64,000 bases of DNA from Tricholoma matsutake (lineage: Eukaryota > Basidiomycota > Agaricomycetes > Agaricales > Tricholomataceae). The notes under the pieces were generated by a model. That model made no database searches, was not told the DNA's origin, and worked only from the letters and a program-made list of their open reading frames with translations. The DNA is taken from contig AP026544.2 of assembly GCA_026075535.2 (NCBI GenBank), positions 11,346,001-11,410,000 on the forward strand, read 5' to 3'. The translations under genes were made by a program, and so were the position numbers. Below, one piece after another: positions 1 through 8,367 of the stretch (its first letter is position 1; each line of letters opens with the position of its first letter).

Positions 1-790
1 GCAGAGGATTGAGATGCATCAAGTCCCAACACGACATTTGCGATAGTCATTTCTTTAGGCCAGACTCACTTCAGGCAGGCAAATCAAAAACCTTGGCTGT
101 CATGTGTTGGGTCAAGCATGATTGCAGGCCCAACATGTCCTTCACCATGACAACTTCTGGGGACTAGACTAACATGTGGGAAGGAATACATTGAGAACAA
201 ATGAATTCCACCAAAGGCTAGTCATAGTGTACCCTGCAATGACCTTTTGGCAAAGGAAACAAACGGTATTGTTGCATCAAATTTTCTGGCTACCCTCAGT
301 TGTTCTCCAAATTCTGCCACTTTCCTCTGCCTCCCATCTCTGCCATATGCCCATCTGTGTCCTTCATCTGCCTTGTATTTCTCCCCCAATCTGTTGCGAT
401 ACACCTTCCCCACTGCACATAACCCCTGTCCTCAATATGCTGTTCTCCTCCACCCCCAAGTAGTCTGGGATATGGTGCAACATGCAAGTGCTATGGGGGC
501 ACGTTGATTGGTGGTTGTATGATATATGTGATCAGGTTTGATCAAGAATATCAGGGTGGTGAAGACACTTGGACATTGGGATTTGATGTGTTGAGTCTTG
601 GTGAATTTGTGCAACCAATGGTGCACATACTCTGGGGAATGCAGAGAGACAAGCAGTAGTGATTATTTCATGTGCAGAGCTGGAAAACGCACACATCACT
701 TTCACAGGGTATTATGGTGCACAACACCTAAACACCACCACTTTTGAACAACCAAAATAGAACTTTCAAATTTTACCCAATTTCTTATCC

Positions 791-837
791 CTCTAGTAGA
801 AATGCTCTATTTGATGAGGGGATCAAATCTACTAGAG
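791..837. repeat. Imperfect hairpin
   Basis: Outer arms CTCTAGTAG / CTACTAGAG and inner arms ATTTGAT / ATCAAAT are separated by an asymmetric bulge on the left and a GAGGGG loop. No gene flanks it, so any role is unknown. Confidence 0.5.
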
Positions 838-1762
838 CAATTTCCAAAATACTCAAAACTGACAGAGTTATTTTTTTTTTGCCAGCCAGATTGGCCACTT
901 ACTATATTGGGATGATTACATGAGTAGATAAGCATTATCTACTTATCAAAGTAGTGAGCTAGTCACTCTGGGATGGGTCAATGAGACTTGTATTGCTGTG
1001 AGCTGAAGGTCTTCACTTGAAATTGGGCATCCTTGGTCAGACATGCTTGCTATACATCCATCCACCAAATCATTCTGTGCTCTTATTATTGGATCATTGT
1101 CAGTTCCACTGATGCAAGTGCTTTACGGAGATTTTCCTGAAGTGTCCAGATCAGTGGTGTTTTTAGTGTATTAGAAAGGTCACATTGGAGCTGCTCAGAG
1201 CTGTTTACAGAAGAGTTTGGCATAAATTTTTCCTGCAACCAATTTGGCCGCTGTTCAAAAGTGGCAGTGTTTAGGTATTGTGCACCATTCCCTCTCACTT
1301 TCTGCCTTAGTACATACTCCACTGTGCTCCTCATGCCATCTAGCTGTCCTCTTTTTGCTCATGCCCTCCACGCTCTTAGAACCAATGCACCTGTCACTCC
1401 CACTTCTGCTCCGTGTATTGAGCTATGGCCAACTCCATCTGCACTCCCACACCCACAGCTATTCATTCTCAATGTTGTATTAGGCGACAATTCAGAGGAG
1501 TGCTCCAAACTGGATATTCAAGAACTTTGGCAACAAACAGTGCATGAACATGCAGCAAAATTAGCAGAAATCAAAGACAGTGGACTTACTTGGGTCATAA
1601 TGTAGAGCTCCCTCCACGCTTCCTAGTAAATCCAACCTCACATAATGAACAGTTGCAGATATCATACATCTGATACAGATACCGTTCGTCACTACACTGC
1701 CCGTGCTGTTGAAAGTGGCAGATTTTCAAGATATACAATACATATAAGGGCAACCTAAGCCT

Positions 1763-1843
1763 CTAGCAAAGGGAAATCCGAAGTTAAAATTATACTACAT
1801 AATACAGGCATTGGGGACACACCTAGCAAAGGGAAATCCGAAG
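1763..1843. repeat. Pair of 21 bp direct repeats, 60 bp period
   Basis: The 21-mer beginning CTAGCAAAGGG and ending ATCCGAAG occurs identically at 1763-1783 and 1823-1843. The sequence between the copies is different. Could be a remnant of a tandem array or LTR; not assigned. Confidence 0.6.
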
Positions 1844-2473
1844 AGAAAACTCTAAGGATCCCCTTGCTGATGCCCAGTATATGTGAAGACAACAAAAATC
1901 AAATATAACCTAAAAATAGAAAAAGGCAGAGATAGGCAGATCAAGGCTGCCAAATGACATCATACCAAGGGGTATGTGTCGGAAGGGGTACTCTGCCTCT
2001 AAATATAAAAGTGTCAACATGTACAAACATGATAGCAAGGGAAAATTAGTAATAAAATCCGGAAAAATCATAGAAAATGAAGAATAGAAGGAAATGAGGT
2101 GGGGAAAAATATAGGACGAACATAAAAAATAGGAAAAACACACAGGGCACCCCCCTAGTCCCTTTACAATACATATATACAAAGAACTGCAGCAATCAAC
2201 ACCGGAGGGAAATATATAGGATAGGCTAGAGTTGAAATTGACTACTAGGTGCTGTATGGATTCAATTATTGTGTCAGACAGTCGCTGATTTAGTACAGAA
2301 TCCTCAACAGAGCATTTTCTCATGGCTATGCCTGGGCAGACAAGGATCTAAGAACTGTGTTAAGGATAACCGGATTCCAGCAGATGGCATAGAAATAGTT
2401 ACTGTTTTAGTTTTAGGATAGGATTGATTTACCATCACAGTCCCATTTATAATTAGGAACAGATGGCTTGTGC

Positions 2474-2892
2474 TGTAGAAAATCAATACTAGAATATACG
2501 AGGATAAACTTAGTCCTTGTATAAGTGACTACTAATACATGAGACTGTACCTAGAATATACAAGGATAAACTAAGGTACAGTAAGTATCATTCTACAAAT
2601 AGCATGTAGGCAATGCTCACCTCAGTCCTTGTATAAGTGACTGAGGTGATCATGTATCTATCTACCTGTATATATATATGTTCAGTCTAATAAAGGGGGG
2701 GACGAGAGAAAAGGTATCTTTGATGCATTTGTGTGAATGCATCAAAGGGAAGTGCTAATAACAGCACACGCATCACAGAAGCTGATCTCAGCTGATCACA
2801 TACTGTGTTTGTCTTGTGCATCAAAGGAATACACCAAGAATAGAACACACATCAAATGCATCAGTTGCATGATCACGGTGTGAATCTCAACA
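2474..2892 (-). repeat. Copia B 3' LTR
   Basis: 419 bp, TG...CA, nearly identical to 23471-23889. It contains an 8 bp-arm hairpin (CCTCAGTC ... GACTGAGG). A purine-rich tract on the minus strand (complement of 2893-2905, GTGAGGAGGAG) abuts it and is the likely plus-strand priming tract. Confidence 0.92.
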
Positions 2893-2933
2893 CTCCTCCT
2901 CACTGTGATCACTCCTCCTTGCATGGAATCGCA

Positions 2934-4042
2934 CTAGCGTAGGCCTAAGAATGAGCACAAATGCACAAATTGTTTTATGTCTAGCACTTTGGTGAATAAA
3001 TCTGCAATGTTATCCTTGGTATTGATATATTTGAGCTGTAAAGTGCTGGATTGGACTTGTTCGCAAAGGAAATAATACTTGATATCGACATGTTTAACCC
3101 TTGAGTGGAGCAAAGGGTCTTCGGACAGGGTTTTGGTAGCCGTATTATCACAAAGAATCATCATTGGGGAGGATTGTGGGTAACCTATGGCACTGAGCAA
3201 CATGCATATCCAGATACATTCCTTTGCGGCCTCAAATGTGGCTACGTACTCTGCTTCACAGGAGGATGTTGCAACAACTTTCTGTTTCCTGACAGTCCAA
3301 GAGAGAGCTCTGGAACCAAGGTTACAAAGATACCCTCCAATGCTTCGATGCATATCAAGGCAATTGGCCCAATCAGAGTCACTGAATGCATGGATGGAAA
3401 TAGGGTTTTCCCCACCTAGGCATAGTATGAGGTCCTGAGTCCCCTTCAAGTATCGAATCAACCATGTCGCTGCACTCCAGTGTTTGAAGGAATAACTATG
3501 GAGGTATTGAGATAGTTGTTGTACAGCATATGCAATATCAGGGCATGTGGAAATGGCCAGGTAAAGAAGACGGCCAATGAGGGAGTGATAAGGTAGTCTC
3601 TTGAGGTGTGATAAGCTATCTGCAGACATGTCATGTCGATTTGCACAATGTAATTTAAGACCAGGTTCAAGTGGGGCAGATACTGGGGTAGCGTCCCATT
3701 GGCCAAACTGGTCGATGATTTTATCAATGAGGGCAGTTTGTGAAAGTGCAACCGTGCATAGATGTCGATCCCAGGTAACTGTGATACCAACAATAAAGCG
3801 GGCTGTGCCCAGCTCTGAGATTGTCCACACTTTGCGCATTTGGTTCTTGAAATGCTCATTTTCATCCTTGGTGTCAGCGATAGACAGGTAGTCATCAACA
3901 TGTACTGCGGCAATAACAATGCCTGTGGCTGACTTCCTGTAGCAAATGCAGGACTCACAGGTGAGGTGCATAAAACCCCAGGCGATCATTTGGGCATTGA
4001 GGGTTTGATTCCATATCCAGCCACTCTGCTTCATGCCATATA
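2934..4042 (-). pseudogene. Copia B Pol, C-terminal part: RT palm and RNase H
   Basis: A 366-residue open frame, a natural copia Pol carboxy terminus ending just before the 3' LTR. It has the catalytic RT motif as VDDYL (complement of about 3886-3900), the RVT_2 segment with YHSLIGRLLYLA, and the copia RNase H signature: SDSDWANC, then SSCEAEYVA, then HSRVKHVDIKYYF and DNIADLFTK. Its upstream half is missing here because element A inserted at 4042/13621. The reading continues at 13625 downwards once A and one ATATA copy are removed. Non-functional as it stands, because it is cut off from its start and Gag. Confidence 0.9.
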
Positions 4043-4298
4043 TGTTACGATTTTCATTATCATAACCCAGGACGACCGGACGTACACCAGCAAGACCGGG
4101 TTCCTTCGCATATGACTTGACTCATTTTGATGGGAGACGCCTTGATGCCTGGCTCCCACCATCTGACATGCTGCGCCACAGCACTCTGTGACATCGGATG
4201 CCTCATGCTAGGCATGAGGCTTATTGTTCTATTGTTCCTTCTATTATTACTTGACAAGGATCTCATATTCCGATTGGACGATAGACATCTCTAAACCG

Positions 4299-4342
4299 TA
4301 TATAAGCTACAGTAATACTGCCTGTATTCCTTAGCTTGACCT
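4299..4342 (+). promoter_or_regulatory. Core promoter and self-primer segment of A
   Basis: TATATAA (4299-4305) is followed 34 nt after its first base by AGCTTGACCT (4333-4342). That is the distance where a TATA-driven fungal transcript could start, so this decamer would be the 5' end of the genomic RNA. It is the exact reverse complement of 4635-4644. The start site itself is inferred, not observed. Confidence 0.6.
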
Positions 4343-4380
4343 AATTCAAATAACAGTCTTAGACTCAACCAGAAAACTCG

Positions 4381-4613
4381 ACAGCTTAGGAAGCCCCTAG
4401 CTGTGATAACTGAAACTTGACAGTTGGAAAGCCTCCAACTGTGTACATGAACTGATGGTCTACTCAGAAAGCCTCTGAGTATGGATAGCCGTGATTACTT
4501 GAGGAAGCACCCAAGTGAAGGCAGGAAGCCTGATACACTAGGAAAGTCTCCTAGCATGATATTGATACAGTTGGAAAGCCTCCAACTGTGATATATGACT
4601 CAAGGATTGAGTC
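4381..4613 (+). repeat. Ladder of stem-loops with a shared AAGCC-type loop in R/U5 of A
   Basis: Loops start at 4391, 4429, 4469, 4505, 4526, 4544 and 4576. Examples: ACAGTTGGA-AAGCC-TCCAACTGT (4420-4442 and again 4567-4589), TACTCAGA-AAGCC-TCTGAGTA (4461-4481), CTAGGA-AAGTC-TCCTAG (4538-4554). The first and fourth have one bulged base and the fifth is weak. An eighth hairpin (GACTCAA-GGA-TTGAGTC, 4597-4613) has a different loop. Stem sequences differ while the loop is kept, and the 3' LTR keeps the same series (about 13369-13580). It lies downstream of the predicted RNA start, so it would be in the RNA leader. Confidence 0.75.
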
Positions 4614-4634
4614 GAGACCTATAGTCTTAACAAA

Positions 4635-4644
4635 AGGTCAAGCT
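4635..4644 (+). promoter_or_regulatory. Putative self-priming primer-binding site of A
   Basis: AGGTCAAGCT lies 2 nt after the end of the 5' LTR, where a primer-binding site is expected. It has no TGG start, so it does not look like a match to a tRNA 3' CCA end. It is perfectly complementary to 4333-4342, the predicted 5' end of the transcript. Known parallel: Tf1 of fission yeast primes minus-strand synthesis with the first 11 nt of its own mRNA. Confidence 0.65.
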
Positions 4645-4679
4645 GATCTACAAAGTCCACCTACCTAGGTGCAGACACA

Positions 4680-5285
4680 ATGTCTTTCAGACAAAGCCCA
4701 GACAGACCTCCAACTGGAGCATCATCATCAGGAAGAACCCCATGGTACAGATACCAGGGTCAACTAGTACAATACTCGGAACCAGCACAGAAGTGGTTCT
4801 CAAAGAGAACCAGTGACAAAGAACCCCGATACCTTGATGGAGAAGATTTCAGATCTTCCGATAAAGAAGAAACCCCAGAACGAGACCCATTCTCCCTATC
4901 CAACAACAACACCAACATGTCTACCGAACCCACCGCATTGACCAAGGAGATCAGGATACGAACCCCCTCCAACTTCACAGGGGACCAAACTAGAACTGTG
5001 AAGTTCTTACAAGAAGTGAAACTCTATTTGAGAGTGAACCATGGAATCTACAACACCAACAAGAAGAAAATCATCTTCGCATTGTCCTTCATGAATGAAG
5101 GAACTGCCGTGCTCTGGGCACAGACATGGGGAGAAAAGGAAGACCTAGGAACATGGTCAGCCTTTGAATTGGCGCTCAGGACAGCGTTCACACCAATCGA
5201 CGAAGCTGGCAGAGCCAGAACCAAGATGAAGACATTGAAGCAGGGACAGGACCTGGAGGACTACATTGCGCAGTTCTGAATCCTG
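4680..5285 (+). pseudogene. Chromovirus A Gag, N-terminal part
   Basis: Starts MSFRQSPDRPPTG at the first ATG after the leader and reads 199 residues to an in-frame TGA at 5277-5279, 6 nt before element E. Residues from about 95 on carry the usual fungal Ty3 capsid fold region (FTGDQTRTVKFLQEVKLYL, then FALSFMNEGTAVLWAQTW, then the DLEDYIAQF block). The TGA follows AQF where relatives have arginine, so it reads as a decayed CGA. Removing E with one AATCCTG copy joins this frame without a gap to 7885 onwards, proving the two halves were one gene. The protein would assemble the virus-like particle. Confidence 0.88.
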
Positions 5286-5552
5286 CTGTAATTTACCCTC
5301 CCCCACCTATTCCGGTTGGAGTCCAGTTATTCCGGTTGGAGTCCAATTATTCTGGTTGGAGTCCAGTTATTCTGGTCAGAGTCCAGTTATTCCGATTGGA
5401 GTCCAGTTATTCCAGTCAGAGTCCAGTTATTCCGGTTATTCCAACCAGATTCTGGTTACTCCAGATGCTCAACTTAGAGTATATACCCTAATGGATAGTC
5501 AAATTTCAAGTCTTAAGTTGTCAAAGTGCCTAGAAATATATTTGTGCAGAGT

Positions 5553-5630
5553 AAGGATTGAACTCAAGACATCTTGATTAGAGTGATCACATGACAAACC
5601 AAACATGTGTGCTTAACCAGTTGAGCCACA
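5553..5630 (-). other. tRNA-like (pol III A box / B box) module near left end of E
   Basis: On the minus strand an A box-like TGGCTCAACTGGTTAAGC (complement of 5611-5628) is followed about 46 nt later by a B box-like GAGTTCAATCC (complement of 5555-5565). This is the internal promoter layout of a tRNA or tRNA-derived SINE head. The body does not fold into a convincing cloverleaf by eye, so I do not call a functional tRNA. Confidence 0.5.
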
Positions 5631-5888
5631 GGAGAATTATTAGATAGTAATATAATGTTTATTCATGACACTCTAATTTTTTTTGGAATAGTGAAAGATC
5701 AAATTTTTTTAATTGACCACATCCCTCACATTGAATGCGAGAGAGTGGGGATGATTGTGATTACATAGATAAACAAAAAATCCTCCCTCTCACAAGATGC
5801 GAGAGGGAGTTTTATTTATATACATAAAAAGCTAACCCCTTGCGCTGAACACGAGGGGGGAGGTAAAAACATGAAGAAAAAAATCCCT

Positions 5889-6000
5889 CCCCCACACAAA
5901 ATGGGGGAGGGGTGGCACAATACTAATAAATAATTAAAAGTACTCCCCCACACAAAATGGGGGAGGGGTGGCACAATACTAATAAATAATTAAAAGTACA
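5889..6000. repeat. 56 bp tandem duplication in E
   Basis: The unit that begins CCCCCACACAAAATGGGGG, itself a small hairpin (CCCCC/GGGGG), occurs at 5889-5944 and again at 5945-6000 almost unchanged. Similar purine/pyrimidine hairpins (CTCCCTCTC ... GAGAGGGAG) precede it at about 5780-5812. Confidence 0.75.
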
Positions 6001-6055
6001 AAAAAGCAGGGGAGGGGGAGGGGACACGACCCCGCTGTTGTCTGTCCATCCACCC

Positions 6056-6473
6056 CACGAGCAGTTGCTCGTGAGGCTGGGGGCAGGTGGTGCATTGTCG
6101 TCTCCTATCCCTGCACCTGAGTGCTGTTCCACCCACGTTCCACCCCACGAGCAGTTGCTCGTGAGGCTGGGGGTGGGTGGCTTGTCGTCATTGTCGTTCC
6201 ACGAGCAGTTGCTCATGAGGCTGGGGGCGGGTGGTGTGTCATTGTCGTCTCCTGTCCCTGTGCCTGGGCGTCATTCCACCCATGATCCACCCCACGAGCA
6301 GTTGCTCGTGAGGCTGGGGGTGGGTGGCTTGTCATCATTGTTGTTCCACCTGCGATCCACCCCACGAGCAGTTGCTCGTGAGGCTGGGGGTGGGTGGTGT
6401 GTCGTTGTCATCTCCTGTCCCTGCGCCTGGGTGTCATTCCACCCACGATCCACCCCACGAGCAGTTGCTCGTG
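6056..6473. repeat. Six-copy hairpin array in E
   Basis: CACGAGCA-GT-TGCTCGTG, an 8 bp perfect stem with a GT loop, occurs at 6056, 6146, 6200, 6293, 6363 and 6456 (the third has one change, TGCTCATG). Each is followed by AGGCTGGGGGYGGGTGG. Spacing alternates about 90, 54, 93, 70, 93, so units have been gained and lost. The long plus-strand ORF through here is only repeat translation and is not coding. Confidence 0.85.
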
Positions 6474-6843
6474 AGGCTGGGGGTGGGTGGCTTGTCATCC
6501 CCTGTCTGGATTCCTGTTTTTTTTCTGGTTTTTTTTTTTGGGGGCAGGGGGGGGGGGGGTTGGGGCACATCAGTGCGACATGGCATGACTACAGAGGTTG
6601 GTGGGTGCTTACTAGGCAGGTACCCCCCTTCTGGGGTCTCCTGGCATCCCTCTGCACCCTCCTAGCCCATGTTGACAGCCTCACATCCCATTTGAATGGG
6701 GAGGAGGGGATCGGGTCAGCATGGGCGTGGGTTGCGTGTTTTTCATCATGGCAGGTCATCCCCAGTAGTATACAACCTAAAAAGCAATAAATTACAATTA
6801 GTTAGTTTATAAAAACAAAAAGCAAATGAAAAAAACTCATGTA

Positions 6844-7210
6844 GGGCCCAAACGATGCAATCTGCATTGTTTGGGCCTGTGTTGGCTCGTTTGCGGGTGG
6901 TGGCATCATTACTAGTAGATTATAACCTAGAAAACTAAAAAAATGAGTTAGTTAGTTTATTAAAACAAAAACCAAACAAAAAAAACTTACATAGGGCCCA
7001 AACGATGTGATCTGCATCGTTTGGGCCCGCGTTGGCTCATTTGCAAGTGGTGGCATTGTTGCCAGTAGATTATAACCTAGAAAGCTAAAAAAAAAGGTTA
7101 GTTAGTTTATAAAAACAAAAAGCAAATGAAAAAAACCTTACTTAGGGCCCAAATGACGTGATCTGCATCATTTGGGCCTGTGTTCTGTCCAATCACGTCG
7201 TTTGGGCCCA
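6844..7210. repeat. Second hairpin repeat family in E
   Basis: GGCCCAAACGATGCA ... TGCATTGTTTGGGCC, a near-perfect 15 bp stem with an ATC loop, at 6845-6877. Diverged copies lie at about 6994-7028 and 7145-7178, and a half copy at about 7195-7210. Copies are separated by A-rich spacers containing GTTAGTTTAT. The stems vary at CG/TG/CA positions, the signature of CpG decay. Confidence 0.75.
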
Positions 7211-7556
7211 TGTTATGTCTGACAGTCGAGTAGAACCTATAAAACAAATGAAACAAGTTAGTTAGTATGAAAAAACAAGAAGCAAACAAAAAAAAACATA
7301 CTTAGGCCCCGTGTTCCGTCCAGTCAGCTCATTTGAAGGTGGTGGTGATGGTGGCAATGGGCGTGGGAATGGTGGTGGTGGTAGAGTGGAGAGGAGGAGG
7401 AGGCGGCGTTGGCGACAGTGGTGGTGGTTGTGAGCTGGCAGTCACGTGTCACGTGTCATGCATAGGCATACTTATTAATTATTCTGTTAATGGCTGTGAT
7501 TAACTACATACCTTGGTTGGGTAATAAAAATATTAAATGTATGCCCAAGAATAATT

Positions 7557-7626
7557 GTTTGGTAGCTCAGTGGTTAAGCGTGCTGTTATGTATGCAGACC
7601 CAAGGTCAAGTGTTCAATTCTTGATG
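7557..7626 (+). other. tRNA-like module near right end of E
   Basis: Plus strand: TAGCTCAGTGGTTAAGC (7563-7579) is an excellent pol III A box, and GTGTTCAATTCTTG (7610-7623) a fair B box 30 nt later. It mirrors the left module in orientation and distance from the element end (about 300 bp), so the two point away from each other's interior in an inverted arrangement. Confidence 0.55.
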
Positions 7627-7884
7627 TGTGTCAAACTTTTATTTGGGAAAGCATGTGCATTCCAGTTATACCGGTTAGTCCAGTTATTCCTGTTATTCCG
7701 GTTGTGATGAGTCTGGTCAGATTCTGGGGATTCCGGCTGTAAATTGGATCCTTATTCTGACCGGAATTGTGCTGCATAGGGAAAACTACATACAAAAAAA
7801 ATTCCACTGGATTCCAGAAATTCTGGCCAGACGAACCGGAATCCAACTGGAATAGGTGGGGGAGTGTAAAGTACTCAAATCCTG

Positions 7885-8367
7885 TGAGAAAAGGCGGGAA
7901 TCAATGATGACACCGCCCTCATTGAACTCTTTATGGATGGGTTGAACCCCAAGCTCCTTCAAAGAGTTTTCAATATGGAAATGATCCCTACGACCTTGGA
8001 AGGAATGATCAATGCCGCCTCCAAGTACGATGGACAGTGGAGAAGAGCAAAGGCCATAGCAGGGAGGCTACAGGAGACTTTTACAAAGAAGCTCCCTGCC
8101 TCTAAGGCAAAGGAAACCCCACTTGAGATCAACTGCCTCTCCTACCAGGAGAGGATCGAACACATGAAAAAGGGGTTGTGCTTTGTGTGCCACCAGCCCG
8201 GACACAGAGCAACCGAACACAAGAAAGGGGAAACAAGGACCGAGGACCAGGCTTTCCCAAAGAACAAAGGCAAAGAAGCCTACTCAAAGATCCGAGCGAT
8301 CTTGAATGAACTCGATGGAGAAGAGAAGGTGACAGCTGTCGGCACCATCGGGGATGAGGGTTTTTAA
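7885..8367 (+). pseudogene. Chromovirus A Gag, C-terminal part with zinc knuckle
   Basis: Continues Gag in the same frame after E is removed: a TGA at 7885-7887 (expected Arg), then EKAGINDDTALIELFMDGLN. Later a CCHC nucleic-acid-binding knuckle CFVCHQPGHRATEH (about 8182-8223). The frame ends at TAA 8365-8367, directly after a canonical -1 slippery heptamer (8358-8364). The knuckle packages the element RNA. Residue pattern and length fit chromovirus Gag proteins. Confidence 0.85.
8358..8364 (+). promoter_or_regulatory. Candidate -1 ribosomal frameshift site at the gag-pol junction of A
   Basis: G GGT TTT in the Gag frame is of the X XXY YYZ type and sits immediately before the Gag stop TAA (8365-8367). 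Slipping back one base enters the frame read by Pol (TTA AAG GGG TGG CCT, then the ORF whose first ATG is at 8385). No pseudoknot was modelled. An old indel would give the same frame relation, so this needs testing on relatives. Confidence 0.5.

Larger units (their letters stand above)
1..2468. other. AT-rich left flank, no gene recognised
   Basis: The ORFs here are short, overlap on both strands, and show no domain I recognise. One plus-strand ORF (1261-1605) ends in a more protein-like stretch (about residues 75-114, charged, with LWQQT) but has no family I can name. A hairpin and a pair of direct repeats are listed separately. The segment ends at the TGTGC target-site duplication of copia element B. 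Confidence 0.6.
4043..4632 (+). repeat. Chromovirus A 5' LTR
   Basis: 590 bp. Landmarks: a perfect hairpin with 9 bp arms (GCCTCATGC / GCATGAGGC, 4200-4220) upstream of the promoter, TATATAA at 4299-4305, a predicted RNA start near 4333, then the stem-loop ladder of 4381-4613. It is 101 bp shorter than the 3' LTR, mainly because it has one rather than two copies of an approximately 89 bp unit. Confidence 0.93.
5286..7877. mobile_element. Element E: 2.6 kb non-autonomous TIR element with tRNA-like modules, in gag of A
   Basis: Flanked by AATCCTG at 5279-5285 and 7878-7884 (7 bp, possibly 8 with one mismatch). The ends form an inverted repeat of roughly 38 bp: left TTTACCCTCCCCCACC then TATTCCGGTTGGAGTCC, right (reverse complement) TTTACACTCCCCCACC then TATTCCAGTTGGATTCC. 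Behind the left TIR are about eight tandem variants of a 20-22 bp GGTTGGAGTCCAGTTATTCC unit, with scattered related units near the right end. No transposase ORF is present. The interior is composed of repeats and hairpins. The TSD length would fit a hAT-type transposase, but that is only inference. Confidence 0.8.

Noticed and set aside
1910..2323. A 137-codon hydrophobic minus-strand ORF
   Set aside because: AT-rich shadow with no conserved pattern; hydrophobicity is expected from T-rich codons.
2474..2892. Calling the copia LTR pair a CRISPR-like or satellite repeat because of its internal repeats
   Set aside because: Two copies only, at element ends, with TG/CA termini and a TSD: ordinary LTRs.
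5553..5630. Calling a functional tRNA gene
   Set aside because: Only A and B box similarity is present; acceptor and anticodon stems do not pair convincingly.
6038..6790. A 250-codon plus-strand ORF with repeated PPHEQLLVRLGVGG units in element E
   Set aside because: It is the translation of the hairpin repeats. Overlapping frames on both strands are equally long and no start or domain is credible.
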